Source of the DNA: JBMNCQ01 sp049366715
GTDB taxonomy: Bacteria; Bacillota; Peptococcia; Peptococcales; BICA1-8
NCBI GenBank assembly: GCA_049366715.1
Contig: JBMNCQ010000004.1
Coordinates: forward strand, 62,001-126,000
DNA: 64,000 bases
Reading direction: 5' to 3'
Numbering within the stretch: position 1 is the stretch's first letter; each line of letters opens with the position of its first letter. A program made the translations under genes and the position numbers. The notes under the pieces were generated by a model, which was given only the letters and a program-made list of their open reading frames with translations, was not told where the DNA came from and did not search any database. Below, one piece after another: positions 18,480 through 27,483 of the stretch.

Positions 18480-18565
18480 TTAGATATCCCTCCGTACTGC
18501 AGCTTCCGATTTTCTTAATCAATTGCCGGCAAACAAATCTTTAAGTATCATTTATCTTCAAGATA

Positions 18566-19747
18566 TTACCTGGCCATTTGGAAGATCTGCATGATTTCAT
18601 CCTTATCCAGTTCCATAAAAGCTCCAATCTTTCTTTTGCCGAAAAAGGTACATTTTTCGGCCAGTTCTTCGATCTGCTCATCGGTAAGGTTAGCAATTCC
18701 TAATTCTTTAATCGTAACCGGCATACCGATTGATTTAAAATACTCCTCCGTTTTCGCAATGCCGGCCAAAGCAGTAGCTTCGGGATTCTGAAAATCCAGC
18801 TCACAATTCCATACCCGGACTGCATACTGGACAAATTTGCTCACATCAGTTTTGTAAACAAACCGTGCCCAGGAACCCCAGATTGCCGCCAGACCTGCCC
18901 CATGAGCAACATCAAACATCCCGCTCAGTTCATGCTCCATCTGATGGGAGGCAAAATCCCTGGTTCTCCCTGTACCGGTAAGGTCATTATGAGAAAGACT
19001 CCCCGCCCACAAAATTTCTGCTCGGGCAGCATAGTTCGCCGGATCTTTCATGACAATAATGCCGTTATTAATGACGGTCTTCAATAAACCTTCGGAAATT
19101 CTGTCGATCAATTCAACATTCTTAACCGTAGTAAAATATCTTTCCATTGTATGCATTAAGATATCTACTATCCCGCATGCTGTCTGATAGGCCGGCAGGG
19201 TATAAGTCAATTCGGGGTTCATTATGGCAAATTTGGGACGGGAAACCTGACAGCCGGCTCCTCGTTTTAGCCAGCCGTCTTCATTGGTAATTACGGAAGA
19301 CTGGCTTGTTTCACTGCCGGCGGCAGCAATGGTTACAACTGTGCCGATAGGCAGGCACCTGACCGGGGTGACCTTCTTCGCATAGATATCCCAGGCATCA
19401 CAATCATTGGCAATACTCATCCCTATAGCTTTGGCAGAGTCGATAACACTTCCGCCTCCAACTGCTAAGATGAAATCGATGTTTTCCGCCTTGCAGAGGG
19501 AGACCCCTTCCCGGATTAACCCCAGCCGGGGATTAGGAACAACGCCTCCTAACTCAAAATAAGTAAGCCCGGCTTCTGCCAGAGAAGTAAAAATTCTATC
19601 CAGCAGGCCCGATTTCTTAGCGCTGCTGCCTCCGAAATGTACCAGTACCCTGCTGCCGCCCCAGATCTTAACCTCTTCACCTACGTTACTTTCGACTCCT
19701 TTACCAAAAATAACCTTGGTCGGTGAATAAAACTCAAAATTTAACAT
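18566..19747 (-). CDS. Iron-containing (group III) alcohol dehydrogenase, butanol-dehydrogenase type
   Basis: 393 residues. NAD(P)-binding GGGSVIDSAK is near residue 95 and metal-ligand histidines lie in MEHELSGMFDVAHGAGLA (about 265-282). Length and the start LNFEFYSPTKVIFG are typical of the BdhA/YqhD branch. It reduces aldehydes to alcohols, or the reverse, with NADH or NADPH. The neighbouring flavoprotein gives no further hint. The ATG has an AAGGAGGGA site. Confidence 0.88.
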   Translation of the reverse strand: MLNFEFYSPTKVIFGKGVESNVGEEVKIWGGSRVLVHFGGSSAKKSGLLDRIFTSLAEAGLTYFELGGVVPNPRLGLIREGVSLCKAENIDFILAVGGGSVIDSAKAIGMSIANDCDAWDIYAKKVTPVRCLPIGTVVTIAAAGSETSQSSVITNEDGWLKRGAGCQVSRPKFAIMNPELTYTLPAYQTACGIVDILMHTMERYFTTVKNVELIDRISEGLLKTVINNGIIVMKDPANYAARAEILWAGSLSHNDLTGTGRTRDFASHQMEHELSGMFDVAHGAGLAAIWGSWARFVYKTDVSKFVQYAVRVWNCELDFQNPEATALAGIAKTEEYFKSIGMPVTIKELGIANLTDEQIEELAEKCTFFGKRKIGAFMELDKDEIMQIFQMAR

Positions 19748-19945
19748 GGTGTCCCTCCTTAGAAAACTACTTGTTTTAATATTTTAAATATTACCCTGTC
19801 CGCTTCTACCGGAAATAACCCTGGCAAAATAAGCACCTCTACTATTGTAATATTTTACCACAGAAGCTCCGGCCTTTCAATCCGCTGCAGAAAACGCAGC
19901 AGCCGGAAGCTCCCTTCCGGCCTTAGTAATTACTCCCACAATCTT

Positions 19946-20380
19946 TTAATCCTCTTCAATTTCTCTGTCCGCTTGTTTTTTAGACCACTTAAAATATACG
20001 ATTCTAACTACCAGCCACGAAAAAACAAAAGTGATTCCCCCCACCGCCAGCTCCAAAAGATTAGTCCCTTTGCCTGTAGTGAAGTAGAAAACAAGCATAA
20101 ATACAACGCCCCCTACTAATGCACCTATTACCGTATTTCTGGCATGTCGTAAAGGCTCTCTTGCGGACTCGTTTGCAGCCAGGCCCTCAACCCCTATTTT
20201 AAAAGCACTATATAAATTAACAAGCATAAATAAGCTAAATATATCCCAGATTTCAGAAAAATTTTGCTTGCATAATAATGTTCTATAAAGCAAAATACAG
20301 CCTAAACCCAAAAAACAAAATACAAAGGCTTCTGAATTAATTTTTCTTCTCTGATTAATCACTCTTTCATCTCTGATCAT
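19946..20380 (-). CDS. Four-helix membrane protein (DUF6773-like) paired with an XRE regulator
   Basis: 144 residues from the ATG at 20380, which has GGGAGGAAG upstream and overlaps the XRE gene's end by 14 bases. Four hydrophobic helices lie at about 14-37, 44-66, 80-105 and 110-130, with a charged C-terminus. Small membrane proteins translationally coupled to Cro-like regulators are common in Firmicutes, but their function is unknown. The family label is from recollection of sequence style and is tentative. Confidence 0.65.
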   Translation of the reverse strand: MIRDERVINQRRKINSEAFVFCFLGLGCILLYRTLLCKQNFSEIWDIFSLFMLVNLYSAFKIGVEGLAANESAREPLRHARNTVIGALVGGVVFMLVFYFTTGKGTNLLELAVGGITFVFSWLVVRIVYFKWSKKQADREIEED

Positions 20381-20591
20381 TTTTATCTTCTTCCTCCCAA
20401 AAAATATCATCAAGTGTTTTCCCAAGCGCTTTACAAATTGCCAGGCACAGCTTAATCGTCGGATTATATTTACCTGCTTCGATTAAACCTATTGTTTGTC
20501 TGGTCACACCAACCAGCTCCGCCAATTGTTCTTGTGATAAATCTTTTGCTACTCTGGCCAGTTTAAGCTTAATATTTTTCAGTACACTCAC
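20367..20591 (-). CDS. XRE (Cro/C1) family regulator
   Basis: 74 residues, essentially one helix-turn-helix domain (LSQEQLAELVGVTRQTIGLIEAG at about 17-39). The start is preceded by AGAGGTGAG. It probably represses its own operon through direct repeats found upstream of its promoter. Confidence 0.85.
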   Translation of the reverse strand: MSVLKNIKLKLARVAKDLSQEQLAELVGVTRQTIGLIEAGKYNPTIKLCLAICKALGKTLDDIFWEEEDKNDQR

Positions 20592-20644
20592 CTCTTCTGA
20601 ACACCTTCACTCTAATTATACTATATATATTTCTAAATGCAATA

Positions 20645-20712
20645 TATATTTTGCATAATACTATCTATATTTTGCATTTTGATTTACAATTAAGGTTTCG
20701 ATTTACAATTAA
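20645..20712 (-). promoter_or_regulatory. Two pairs of direct repeats upstream of the XRE gene
   Basis: TATATTTTGCAT occurs at 20645-20656 and 20666-20677 (21-base period, two helical turns). GATTTACAATTAA occurs at 20681-20693 and 20700-20712 (19-base period). The first pair lies directly upstream of a TATAAT-like -10 on the minus strand and suits binding by the XRE protein. The second pair is unexplained. Confidence 0.5.
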
Positions 20713-20781
20713 AGAAAAGCTAACAATTTTCTCCCCCCCCCAGTTCCCTTAAAGAGAATCTTCATTATAATAAAAGATCAA

Positions 20782-20808
20782 AAAACTTGGGAACAAGTCC
20801 CAAGTTTT
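20782..20808 (-). terminator. Terminator of the SLH-protein gene
   Basis: AAAACTTGGGA with its complement, followed by Ts on the minus strand, 32 bases after the stop codon at 20840. A run of nine Cs lies just beyond it at 20733-20741. Confidence 0.8.
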
Positions 20809-20839
20809 ATACTGATGCATATATTTAACAGCAATGGGT

Positions 20840-21532
20840 TTATTCTTCTACCGTCTTGCTTTCCGGATTTACGGCCGGTGCCGAATGTGTTTTAAGATAT
20901 TCCAGTGCATCATAGATTTGTTCAGCTGCTTCTGCACGGGTTACTTCAGCCCGCGGATTAAGTTTTTCTTCTGAATCCAGGCTTATAATGCCATAAACAA
21001 GGGCACGCTGAATCGCTCCGCTGTAAAGAATATTGAGCTGTTCCCCATCGGCAATTTCCACTGGTATAAGATTAAGCAGCGGAAGGTTCCCCTGCTTCTC
21101 GATCCCTTTAACAAGCTGGTATGTGAATTCTTCCCGGGTCCATTTCCGGCCTGGATCAAGGTCTGCCGGAAGCTCCAGCCCGTTTACGGAAGCAACAATC
21201 AAAGCCTTTGCATACCAGGCATCATTGTTCGCTTTGGAGAAATAATCAGTTGCCTTAGGTTCTTTAATAAACCTTATTGAATCAAGATTCAGCCCAAGAG
21301 CGTTAACAATCAACTGGATACCCTCACCCGCTTCGATTGTCTTAGCAGGCGCGAAAAGGTCATTACCGACCCCATGAACATAGCCTCTTTCCTGAAGTGA
21401 TAAAATTTCTTCCTGCGCGCTTATTTCCCCCAGGTCTGTAAAAGGAATAACGGCTGCCAGACTCGGCCCTGTTAAGACAACTGTCAAGATAGCTGCGGCT
21501 GAGACAGAAATAACTTTTTCTTTGATGCTCAT
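20840..21532 (-). CDS. S-layer homology (SLH) domain protein
   Basis: 230 residues from the ATG at 21532, which has GAGGTGAGGG upstream. A signal peptide (about 1-29, ending PSLAA) is followed by three SLH modules at about 31-85, 90-145 and 155-215; the last has the clear pattern LNPRAEVTRAEAAEQIYDAL. No other domain is present, so it is just a cell-wall anchoring unit. It probably binds pyruvylated secondary wall polymer. Its role beyond that is unknown. Confidence 0.85.
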   Translation of the reverse strand: MSIKEKVISVSAAAILTVVLTGPSLAAVIPFTDLGEISAQEEILSLQERGYVHGVGNDLFAPAKTIEAGEGIQLIVNALGLNLDSIRFIKEPKATDYFSKANNDAWYAKALIVASVNGLELPADLDPGRKWTREEFTYQLVKGIEKQGNLPLLNLIPVEIADGEQLNILYSGAIQRALVYGIISLDSEEKLNPRAEVTRAEAAEQIYDALEYLKTHSAPAVNPESKTVEE

Positions 21533-21645
21533 TTCCCTCACCTCGTAATTTTTTTGTGTCCATCTTTTTGACGTACTTATTTAAAAAAGGTTTCACAGCT
21601 TTTATTATTCTTCATCTCAACACTACAAGAATATTTCATAAATAA

Positions 21646-21670
21646 AAAAAGCCCTAAAAAGGGCCTTTTT
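21646..21670 (-). terminator. Terminator downstream of the DUF3231-like gene
   Basis: AAAAGCCC stem with a short A-rich loop and, on the minus strand, a run of seven Ts. The gene ends at 21803. Confidence 0.75.
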
Positions 21671-21802
21671 AAGGCTTTATATTAATCAGACTCCGGAATT
21701 TCACTGCAATAATTTACGTATATTCGCATATTTTCTCAATATGTAAAACCGGCCAAAAGCTTATACCTCAATACTTTTTTATCAGCTTACGGCTTATAAC
21801 AG

Positions 21803-22321
21803 CTATATTCTAAATGCAGGTGGCTCGGAAAGCCAGTTTTTAAGCTTACCATATTCAAAAACTTTATCATAAATACCGATTTCTTCTAATAAAAACTCTC
21901 TGAAGAGTTCCCGTAATTTTGGGGAGGGACTTTGTCGGAAAGCATCAATATGAATATTTAAAAATCCCTGTATCCCGGAAAAGATTCTTATGAAGATATA
22001 TTTATCCGTAACAACCTCCGGTTTAACGACGGTAGTGATCACAGACGGATGTCTCGCAGAAGTAGGAATAGCATAATCTTCCATCCATTTCTCGAGAATT
22101 TTTATTTGCTTATTGAGACGTTTTACGCCTAATTCCATCACAACTTTTAAATCGGCATCTTCCACGTAGTTTAATAAGATTTGCGTTTCTTCTATTACAT
22201 CATATCTATAAGTCAGCTGCAGCCAGAGATTGCTTACCTCAAGTACATTTATTTCTTTTTGCAAAGCCTGGGGCGTTTTTCCTAGATCAATAATATCTTC
22301 CAGCAGTTGTAATATCTCCAA
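21803..22321 (-). CDS. DUF3231-like helical protein (coat/ferritin-like fold)
   Basis: About 172 residues from a TTG at 22321, chosen because GAGGTG lies six bases upstream; longer reading frames have no ribosome site. The sequence is all-helical. NLWLQLTYRYDVIEE in the middle and LLEEIGIYDKVFEYGKLKNWLSEPPAF at the end resemble one repeat of DUF3231, a family with spore-coat-associated members in Bacillus. Most DUF3231 proteins have two repeats and this has one. The function is unknown. Confidence 0.6.
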   Translation of the reverse strand: MEILQLLEDIIDLGKTPQALQKEINVLEVSNLWLQLTYRYDVIEETQILLNYVEDADLKVVMELGVKRLNKQIKILEKWMEDYAIPTSARHPSVITTVVKPEVVTDKYIFIRIFSGIQGFLNIHIDAFRQSPSPKLRELFREFLLEEIGIYDKVFEYGKLKNWLSEPPAFRI

Positions 22322-22611
22322 AATCATCACCTCTTCTAATATTTTGCCAAAAAAAGAGGTGAATATGCCTGGATTATGCATCACAACTATTTTTCATAAA
22401 AAAGCGGCGGGAAATGCTGCTTTTACGGTTGTGCCGCCCCGGTTAAAGCAACAGCAGATAAACCAATCTTTAATTTTCTTCCGGACTGCCGTCTTGCAAT
22501 AACTATCCGCCGGCCATCAGGATTACCTGCAGTTTGAATTCATAAGCAGCAATTGAATTACTTCCTTTAAAAATATAAACACGGCGGCTAGAACGTAAAA
22601 ACTGCCTGCCC

Positions 22612-24645
22612 TTATTTTTTAAACGGGGGGGCTTCTCCGACCAAACGATCAATAAGTCCTTCCTGCGGGATAAAAGGCAGGGTGATATGTCCCTGACCGG
22701 CATATTTTTTATTATAGGTTCTTGCCGTTTCAATAGCATGGCTATTCCTGGCCCAAGCCCTTCTGGCCACTCCTCCCATTACATCCCACATCATCGCTGA
22801 TTTGATAACCTCGTCCACCCGCAAACTGCCGTCCAGCACCAGACCGAAACCGCCGTTAATGGCTTTGCCGACTCCTACGCCGCCGCCATTATGTAAAGCG
22901 ACCAGGCTCATGCCCCGGGCTGCGTTCCCTGCAAAACACTGCACGGCCATATCAGCCATTACATTGCTCCCGTCTTTAATGTTGGCTGTTTCCCGAAAAG
23001 GCGAATCAGTTCCGCTGACATCATGATGGTCCCGTCCTAACATCACAGGCCCTATTTCGCCCTCCCGCACCAGCTCATTAAACTTTAAGGCGATCTTGGT
23101 TCTCCCTTCGGCATCCTGATATAAGATCCGGGCCTGGGTTCCCACCACCAGCTGGTTATGCTCGGCATCCCTGATCCAGTTATAATTATCCCGGTCCTGC
23201 GCTCTGCCCCGGGGATCGATACAGGCCAGAGCCGCCTGGTCGGTCTTCACCAAATCACTATGGCGGCCGCTCAAGCACACCCAGCGGAAAGGTCCGTATC
23301 CGTAATCAAACAATTCGGGTCCCATAATATCTTCTACATAGGAAGGCCAGATAAAGCCGTCTTTCTCATCACTTCCGTTGCGGGAGATTTCTTTGTTCCC
23401 CCCGTCATAGACAGCCTTCATAAAACTATTGCCATAATCAAAAAAATAAGTACCCCTGGCAGTCAATATTTTTATCAATTCAAAATGCCGTTTTAGACTT
23501 TGATCTACCATTTCTTTGAATTTTGCCCGGTTTTCTCCCAGCATAGCCGTTCTCCCGGCAAAAGTTAAGCCCTGCGGACAGTATCCCCCTTCATAGACAG
23601 CATGACAGGAGGTCTGATCGGAAAGGAGATCCGGCTTAAGGTTGTTTTGCACCATATATTCCAAAAGATCGATAATATTTCCGTGATAAGCAATGGAAAT
23701 CGGCTCCTGCTTTCTTTTATATTCCGCCACAGTCTGAAAGATTTCAGTCAGGTTGTCGGAAACCAGCTTCACCCAGCCCTGCTTGTACCTGGTCATAACC
23801 CGGGAATAATCTACTTCGGCGATAACCCCGATTCCACCGGCAATCTCTACGGCTTTAGGCTGGGCACCGCTCATGCCCCCCAGCCCGGAAGAAACAAAAA
23901 CCTTCCCCCGCAGATCCCCTTGCTCGCTTAGACCCAGTTTTAATCTGCCGGCATTTAAGATGGTGTTGAAAGTTCCGTGGACTATACCCTGAGGTCCGAT
24001 ATACATCCAGCCCCCTGCAGTCATTTGCCCGTAGTTGGCTACCCCCATTTGTTCCGCAATTTCCCAATCCTGGAGATTATCAAAGAGACCCACCATTAAA
24101 GCATTCGTAATAATAACCCTGGGGGCGGCGGGTTTTGAAGGAAACAACCCTACCGGATGTCCTGAAGCAACGACCAGTGTCTGCCGGTCAGTCATAACCG
24201 CTAAGTATTCTTTTATTAAACGGTACTGCAGCCAGTTTTGACAAACGCTGCCCGTCTCTCCATAAGTAACCAGCTCATAAGGATAAAGAGCTACCTCAAA
24301 ATCCAGATTATTATCAATCATCACTTGAAAGGCCCGGGCTTCCAGGCAGTTTCCCGGATATTCATCAATAGGACGGCCCCATATTCTGCCCGGCGGCCGG
24401 TACCGGTAAGCATAAATTCTTCCGTAGGTAAGAAGTTCCGCTAAAAATTCCGGGGCCAGCGTTTCGTGTAGTTCTTCCGGCACATAGCGCAGGGCATTCT
24501 GCAAGGCTGTCTTGGTCTGATCCTCGGTAAGGCGAAAACCCCGGCTGGGGGCCCTGCGGATCCCTTCTGCAAACTCCGGCGCCACAGGCAAATCACCGGA
24601 TAATTTGATCGTCATCGCTCCGGCTGTCTCCAGCTTATCAATCAT
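22612..24645 (-). CDS. hutU: Urocanate hydratase
   Basis: 677 residues, the long urocanase form (about 670) also seen in anaerobes and animals rather than the 550-residue Bacillus form. The NAD-binding segment SSGLGGMSGAQPKA is at about 250-265 and LHNGGGVGVGKAINGG is near the C-terminus. It hydrates urocanate to 4-imidazolone-5-propanoate using tightly bound NAD. Last gene of the leftward histidine operon, 13 bases after fchA. The ATG follows AAGGAGGAG. Confidence 0.95.
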   Translation of the reverse strand: MIDKLETAGAMTIKLSGDLPVAPEFAEGIRRAPSRGFRLTEDQTKTALQNALRYVPEELHETLAPEFLAELLTYGRIYAYRYRPPGRIWGRPIDEYPGNCLEARAFQVMIDNNLDFEVALYPYELVTYGETGSVCQNWLQYRLIKEYLAVMTDRQTLVVASGHPVGLFPSKPAAPRVIITNALMVGLFDNLQDWEIAEQMGVANYGQMTAGGWMYIGPQGIVHGTFNTILNAGRLKLGLSEQGDLRGKVFVSSGLGGMSGAQPKAVEIAGGIGVIAEVDYSRVMTRYKQGWVKLVSDNLTEIFQTVAEYKRKQEPISIAYHGNIIDLLEYMVQNNLKPDLLSDQTSCHAVYEGGYCPQGLTFAGRTAMLGENRAKFKEMVDQSLKRHFELIKILTARGTYFFDYGNSFMKAVYDGGNKEISRNGSDEKDGFIWPSYVEDIMGPELFDYGYGPFRWVCLSGRHSDLVKTDQAALACIDPRGRAQDRDNYNWIRDAEHNQLVVGTQARILYQDAEGRTKIALKFNELVREGEIGPVMLGRDHHDVSGTDSPFRETANIKDGSNVMADMAVQCFAGNAARGMSLVALHNGGGVGVGKAINGGFGLVLDGSLRVDEVIKSAMMWDVMGGVARRAWARNSHAIETARTYNKKYAGQGHITLPFIPQEGLIDRLVGEAPPFKK

Positions 24646-24657
24646 TATTTCTCCTCC

Positions 24658-25290
24658 TTACAAAGTACACAATTTTTCACTAACCCTCTTTCTAATCAGG
24701 ATATAATTAATTTCTGCTTCCTTTAGTATTTTCTGCTTCTTCTCCTCCAGCTTGCTTTTAAAAGCTGCATCCTTTATGGATAACAAATTGATTTCCACAT
24801 TATAGATTGCCCCTTGGATACCGGCATAAGCCACTAAGGCTGCTACCCCCCCGTCGCTTAAAGCATGGGGGTTGCCCTCTTCAACAATAACCCCGGCCAG
24901 TTTCAGTACGGCCAAAGAGTTTTCTGCTACCGTCATGGGCAGCCGGGCCGCCTCTTCCATAGCCCTCTGTATAACTGCAGCCCGCTGCTTTCTTTCCTCT
25001 TCGGTACCTTTAGGCAGCCGATAAGCTTCTACTACCTTAGTAAAGGCCCGGCAATCCGCATCAACACATTTTTTTAGTTCTTCTTTTAACTTTACGGCCT
25101 GGGCGATAGCTTCTGTCATTGCTTCTTCCTGGAGAGCAAATTTTTCTTTGCCCAGGGTCAGTCTGCCGACCATCCCCACCAATGCTGCCCCTAAAGCGCC
25201 GGCCAGAGCGGCAACACTCCCGCCCCCGGGAGCAGGAGCCGGAGAATCCACTTCTTCAATAAAACCCCGGCAGCTTAAGTCCATCAGCAT
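24658..25290 (-). CDS. fchA: Formimidoyltetrahydrofolate cyclodeaminase
   Basis: 210 residues from the ATG at 25290, which follows GGGGGAG. The signature PAPGGGSVAALAGALGAALVGMV is at about 17-39; the rest is all-helical as in the cyclodeaminase/cyclohydrolase family. It turns 5-formimino-THF into 5,10-methenyl-THF and ammonia, so the histidine ring carbon enters the folate pool. It is 13 bases after ftcD. In animals the two activities are fused; here they are separate. Confidence 0.92.
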   Translation of the reverse strand: MLMDLSCRGFIEEVDSPAPAPGGGSVAALAGALGAALVGMVGRLTLGKEKFALQEEAMTEAIAQAVKLKEELKKCVDADCRAFTKVVEAYRLPKGTEEERKQRAAVIQRAMEEAARLPMTVAENSLAVLKLAGVIVEEGNPHALSDGGVAALVAYAGIQGAIYNVEINLLSIKDAAFKSKLEEKKQKILKEAEINYILIRKRVSEKLCTL

Positions 25291-25303
25291 TTTATCTCCC
25301 CCT

Positions 25304-26188
25304 CTATTGGTTAATCCGTTTTTCCAGGATCTGATTTCCCTGAAAACCTTCCAATCGTAAATAGTAACCCGCTGTTTCCACGAGGGCATCCTGAGGAGTA
25401 AGTCCTACGATTTCACTGCCCACTATGCGCACCCCGTATCGGGCAGCTTCCATTTTTACCATTTCAAAAACCCGGTAAAGGGGCACCTCCCGGAAATTGC
25501 AGACATTAATCGTGACCTGGGCCACCTGCCTTTCTTCAATCAATATACCCAGGGCCTTGATGCTGGCCAGTCCCCCGCTGCTGCCCCGGATGCTTTTCGC
25601 GATTGCTTTGGCAACCTGTACATCACCGGTGCTTAAATTGATATTATAAGCGACCAAAGGTGGCCTGGCCCCTACGGCAGTGGCCCCCGCCCGGGGCAGT
25701 TCCCGTGGTCCGTAGTCAGGCGCTCCTCCGTTCTTTTTAATCGTTTCCTTCAGGCCCTCATACTGGCCTTTCCGTACCGCCGCCAGATTTTTTCTGGCCG
25801 GGCAAGCTGCTGCTGCTTCATAAAGATATACGGGAATACCTAATTCTTCTCCCAGTTTTCTGCCCACTTCCCGGGCCAGTTGAACACACTCCTCCATAGT
25901 GACGCCGTCAACAGGTATGAAAGGTATCACATCCGTCGCCCCCATCCTGGGATGCTCACCCTGGTGAAGATCCATGTCAATCAAGAGCGCAGCTTTCTGC
26001 GCAGCTTGAAATGCCGCTTCTTTAACTGCCTCCGGCTCTCCCACAAAGGTAACGACAGTACGGTTATGGCTTGCATCGGAGGAACAATCCAGGAGTTTAA
26101 TCCCCGAGACAAGACTTATCTCTTCAATGATCTGCCGGATTACCTCCGGCCTTCTGCCTTCACTAAAATTAGGCACACACTCTACCAA
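25304..26188 (-). CDS. ftcD: Glutamate formimidoyltransferase
   Basis: 294 residues, formiminotransferase domain only. It begins VECVPNFSEGRRPEVI, includes CSSDASHNRTVVTFVG and HQGEHPRMGATDVIPFIP with the catalytic-region histidines, all strongly conserved. It moves the formimino group from formiminoglutamate to THF, giving glutamate. It starts 4 bases after hutI ends. Its presence shows the pathway goes through folate, not through a formiminoglutamase. Confidence 0.95.
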   Translation of the reverse strand: MVECVPNFSEGRRPEVIRQIIEEISLVSGIKLLDCSSDASHNRTVVTFVGEPEAVKEAAFQAAQKAALLIDMDLHQGEHPRMGATDVIPFIPVDGVTMEECVQLAREVGRKLGEELGIPVYLYEAAAACPARKNLAAVRKGQYEGLKETIKKNGGAPDYGPRELPRAGATAVGARPPLVAYNINLSTGDVQVAKAIAKSIRGSSGGLASIKALGILIEERQVAQVTINVCNFREVPLYRVFEMVKMEAARYGVRIVGSEIVGLTPQDALVETAGYYLRLEGFQGNQILEKRINQ

Positions 26189-26192
26189 TTTT

Positions 26193-27464
26193 TTAATGAC
26201 ACTCTCCTCCTATCACTAGTTTTCCGTTTTTAATGACTTTCTCGACCAGATTGGTCCCGAAGCGGTAAGGCAGATACTGATAGGACGGGGCGTCAAAAAT
26301 AACGATATCCGCTTTTTTACCTGCCTCCAGACTGCCTATTTCCCAGGCCCGTTCCAAAGAATGGGCGGCATTAATTGTCATGGCATTGATTATTTCGGCA
26401 GCAGTCATTTTTAGATAAAGGGCGGCAATCGTCATCACCGGCTGCAGATTGTTATTGGGACAACTGCCGGGATTAAAATCACTGGCTAAGACAACGGGTA
26501 CTCCTGCCTCAATCATTCTCCTGGCAGGAGCATAGTGCTGCTCCCGTAAATAAAAAGCCGTAGCCGGCAGCAGATTAGCGATAATGCCCTTGCGGGCCAT
26601 TTCACCAATACCCTGCTCCGTGATTACTAAAAGGTGGTCCGCCGAAACGGCTCCCAAATGAGCAGCCAGTTCAGACCCGCCGATAGCAGCAATTTCATCG
26701 GCATGAATCCTTGCTTTAAGCCCTTTGCCCCGGGCAGCCGTCAGTATTTCCCGGGATTGTTCCCTGGTAAAAACCCCCTGTTCGCAAAAAACATCGCAGT
26801 ATTCGGCTAAGCCCTTTTCCGCTACCGCAGGAAGCATTTCCTCAATAACCAGCTCAACATATCTGGAAGCATCTTCTTTAAATTCCGGCGGCACAGCATG
26901 AGCTCCCAGAAAAGTAGGAACCAAATCAATACTATGCCTTTCATTAATTGCTTTGATTGCCTGCAGCATTTTAATTTCATCTTCCACAGTCAGCCCATAG
27001 CCGCTCTTAGCCTCGGCAGTAGTCGTTCCCTGGGCCAGCATTTGCCCGGCATATTTACTGCCGATTTCCACCAGTTCCTCCAAGGATGCCGCTCTGGTAG
27101 CCCGGACGGTATTAAGAATTCCGCCCCCCTGCTTGAGAATCTCTAAATAAGGCACCCCCTGTAATTTAAGATCCAGTTCATCTTCCCGCGAACCGCCAAA
27201 TATCAAATGGGTATGGGCATCAACCAAACCGGGTAAAACAATTTTACCCCGGGCATCTATTATCTCAGTTTGCGAAGTGCAGAGATTTTGCCTCTCCACT
27301 TCCTCCGTTGTTCCGACGCTAAGAATTCTCTCCCCTGCCACTGCCACCGCGCCGTCACAAATCACCGCTATTTTCCCCAAATCTTCTTTGATCTTCGGCC
27401 GGGCAGAAGCATTTAGCGCCGTAACCACCTGCCCGGCATTCTTTATCAGTAAACTCGCTTTCAT
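26193..27464 (-). CDS. hutI: Imidazolonepropionase
   Basis: 423 residues of the amidohydrolase superfamily. Metal ligands appear in order: GLVDAHTHLIFGG, ARIHADEI, SADHLL and ASDFNPGSCP. It opens the imidazolone ring to N-formimino-L-glutamate. Third step of the pathway, between hutH and ftcD. Confidence 0.95.
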   Translation of the reverse strand: MKASLLIKNAGQVVTALNASARPKIKEDLGKIAVICDGAVAVAGERILSVGTTEEVERQNLCTSQTEIIDARGKIVLPGLVDAHTHLIFGGSREDELDLKLQGVPYLEILKQGGGILNTVRATRAASLEELVEIGSKYAGQMLAQGTTTAEAKSGYGLTVEDEIKMLQAIKAINERHSIDLVPTFLGAHAVPPEFKEDASRYVELVIEEMLPAVAEKGLAEYCDVFCEQGVFTREQSREILTAARGKGLKARIHADEIAAIGGSELAAHLGAVSADHLLVITEQGIGEMARKGIIANLLPATAFYLREQHYAPARRMIEAGVPVVLASDFNPGSCPNNNLQPVMTIAALYLKMTAAEIINAMTINAAHSLERAWEIGSLEAGKKADIVIFDAPSYQYLPYRFGTNLVEKVIKNGKLVIGGECH

Positions 27465-27483
27465 TATTCTTCTTCCTTTACGG

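Noticed and set aside
20733..20741. Run of nine Cs as a phase-variation tract
   Set aside because: It lies between a terminator and repeats, not in a coding or promoter element that I can identify. It may still be variable.
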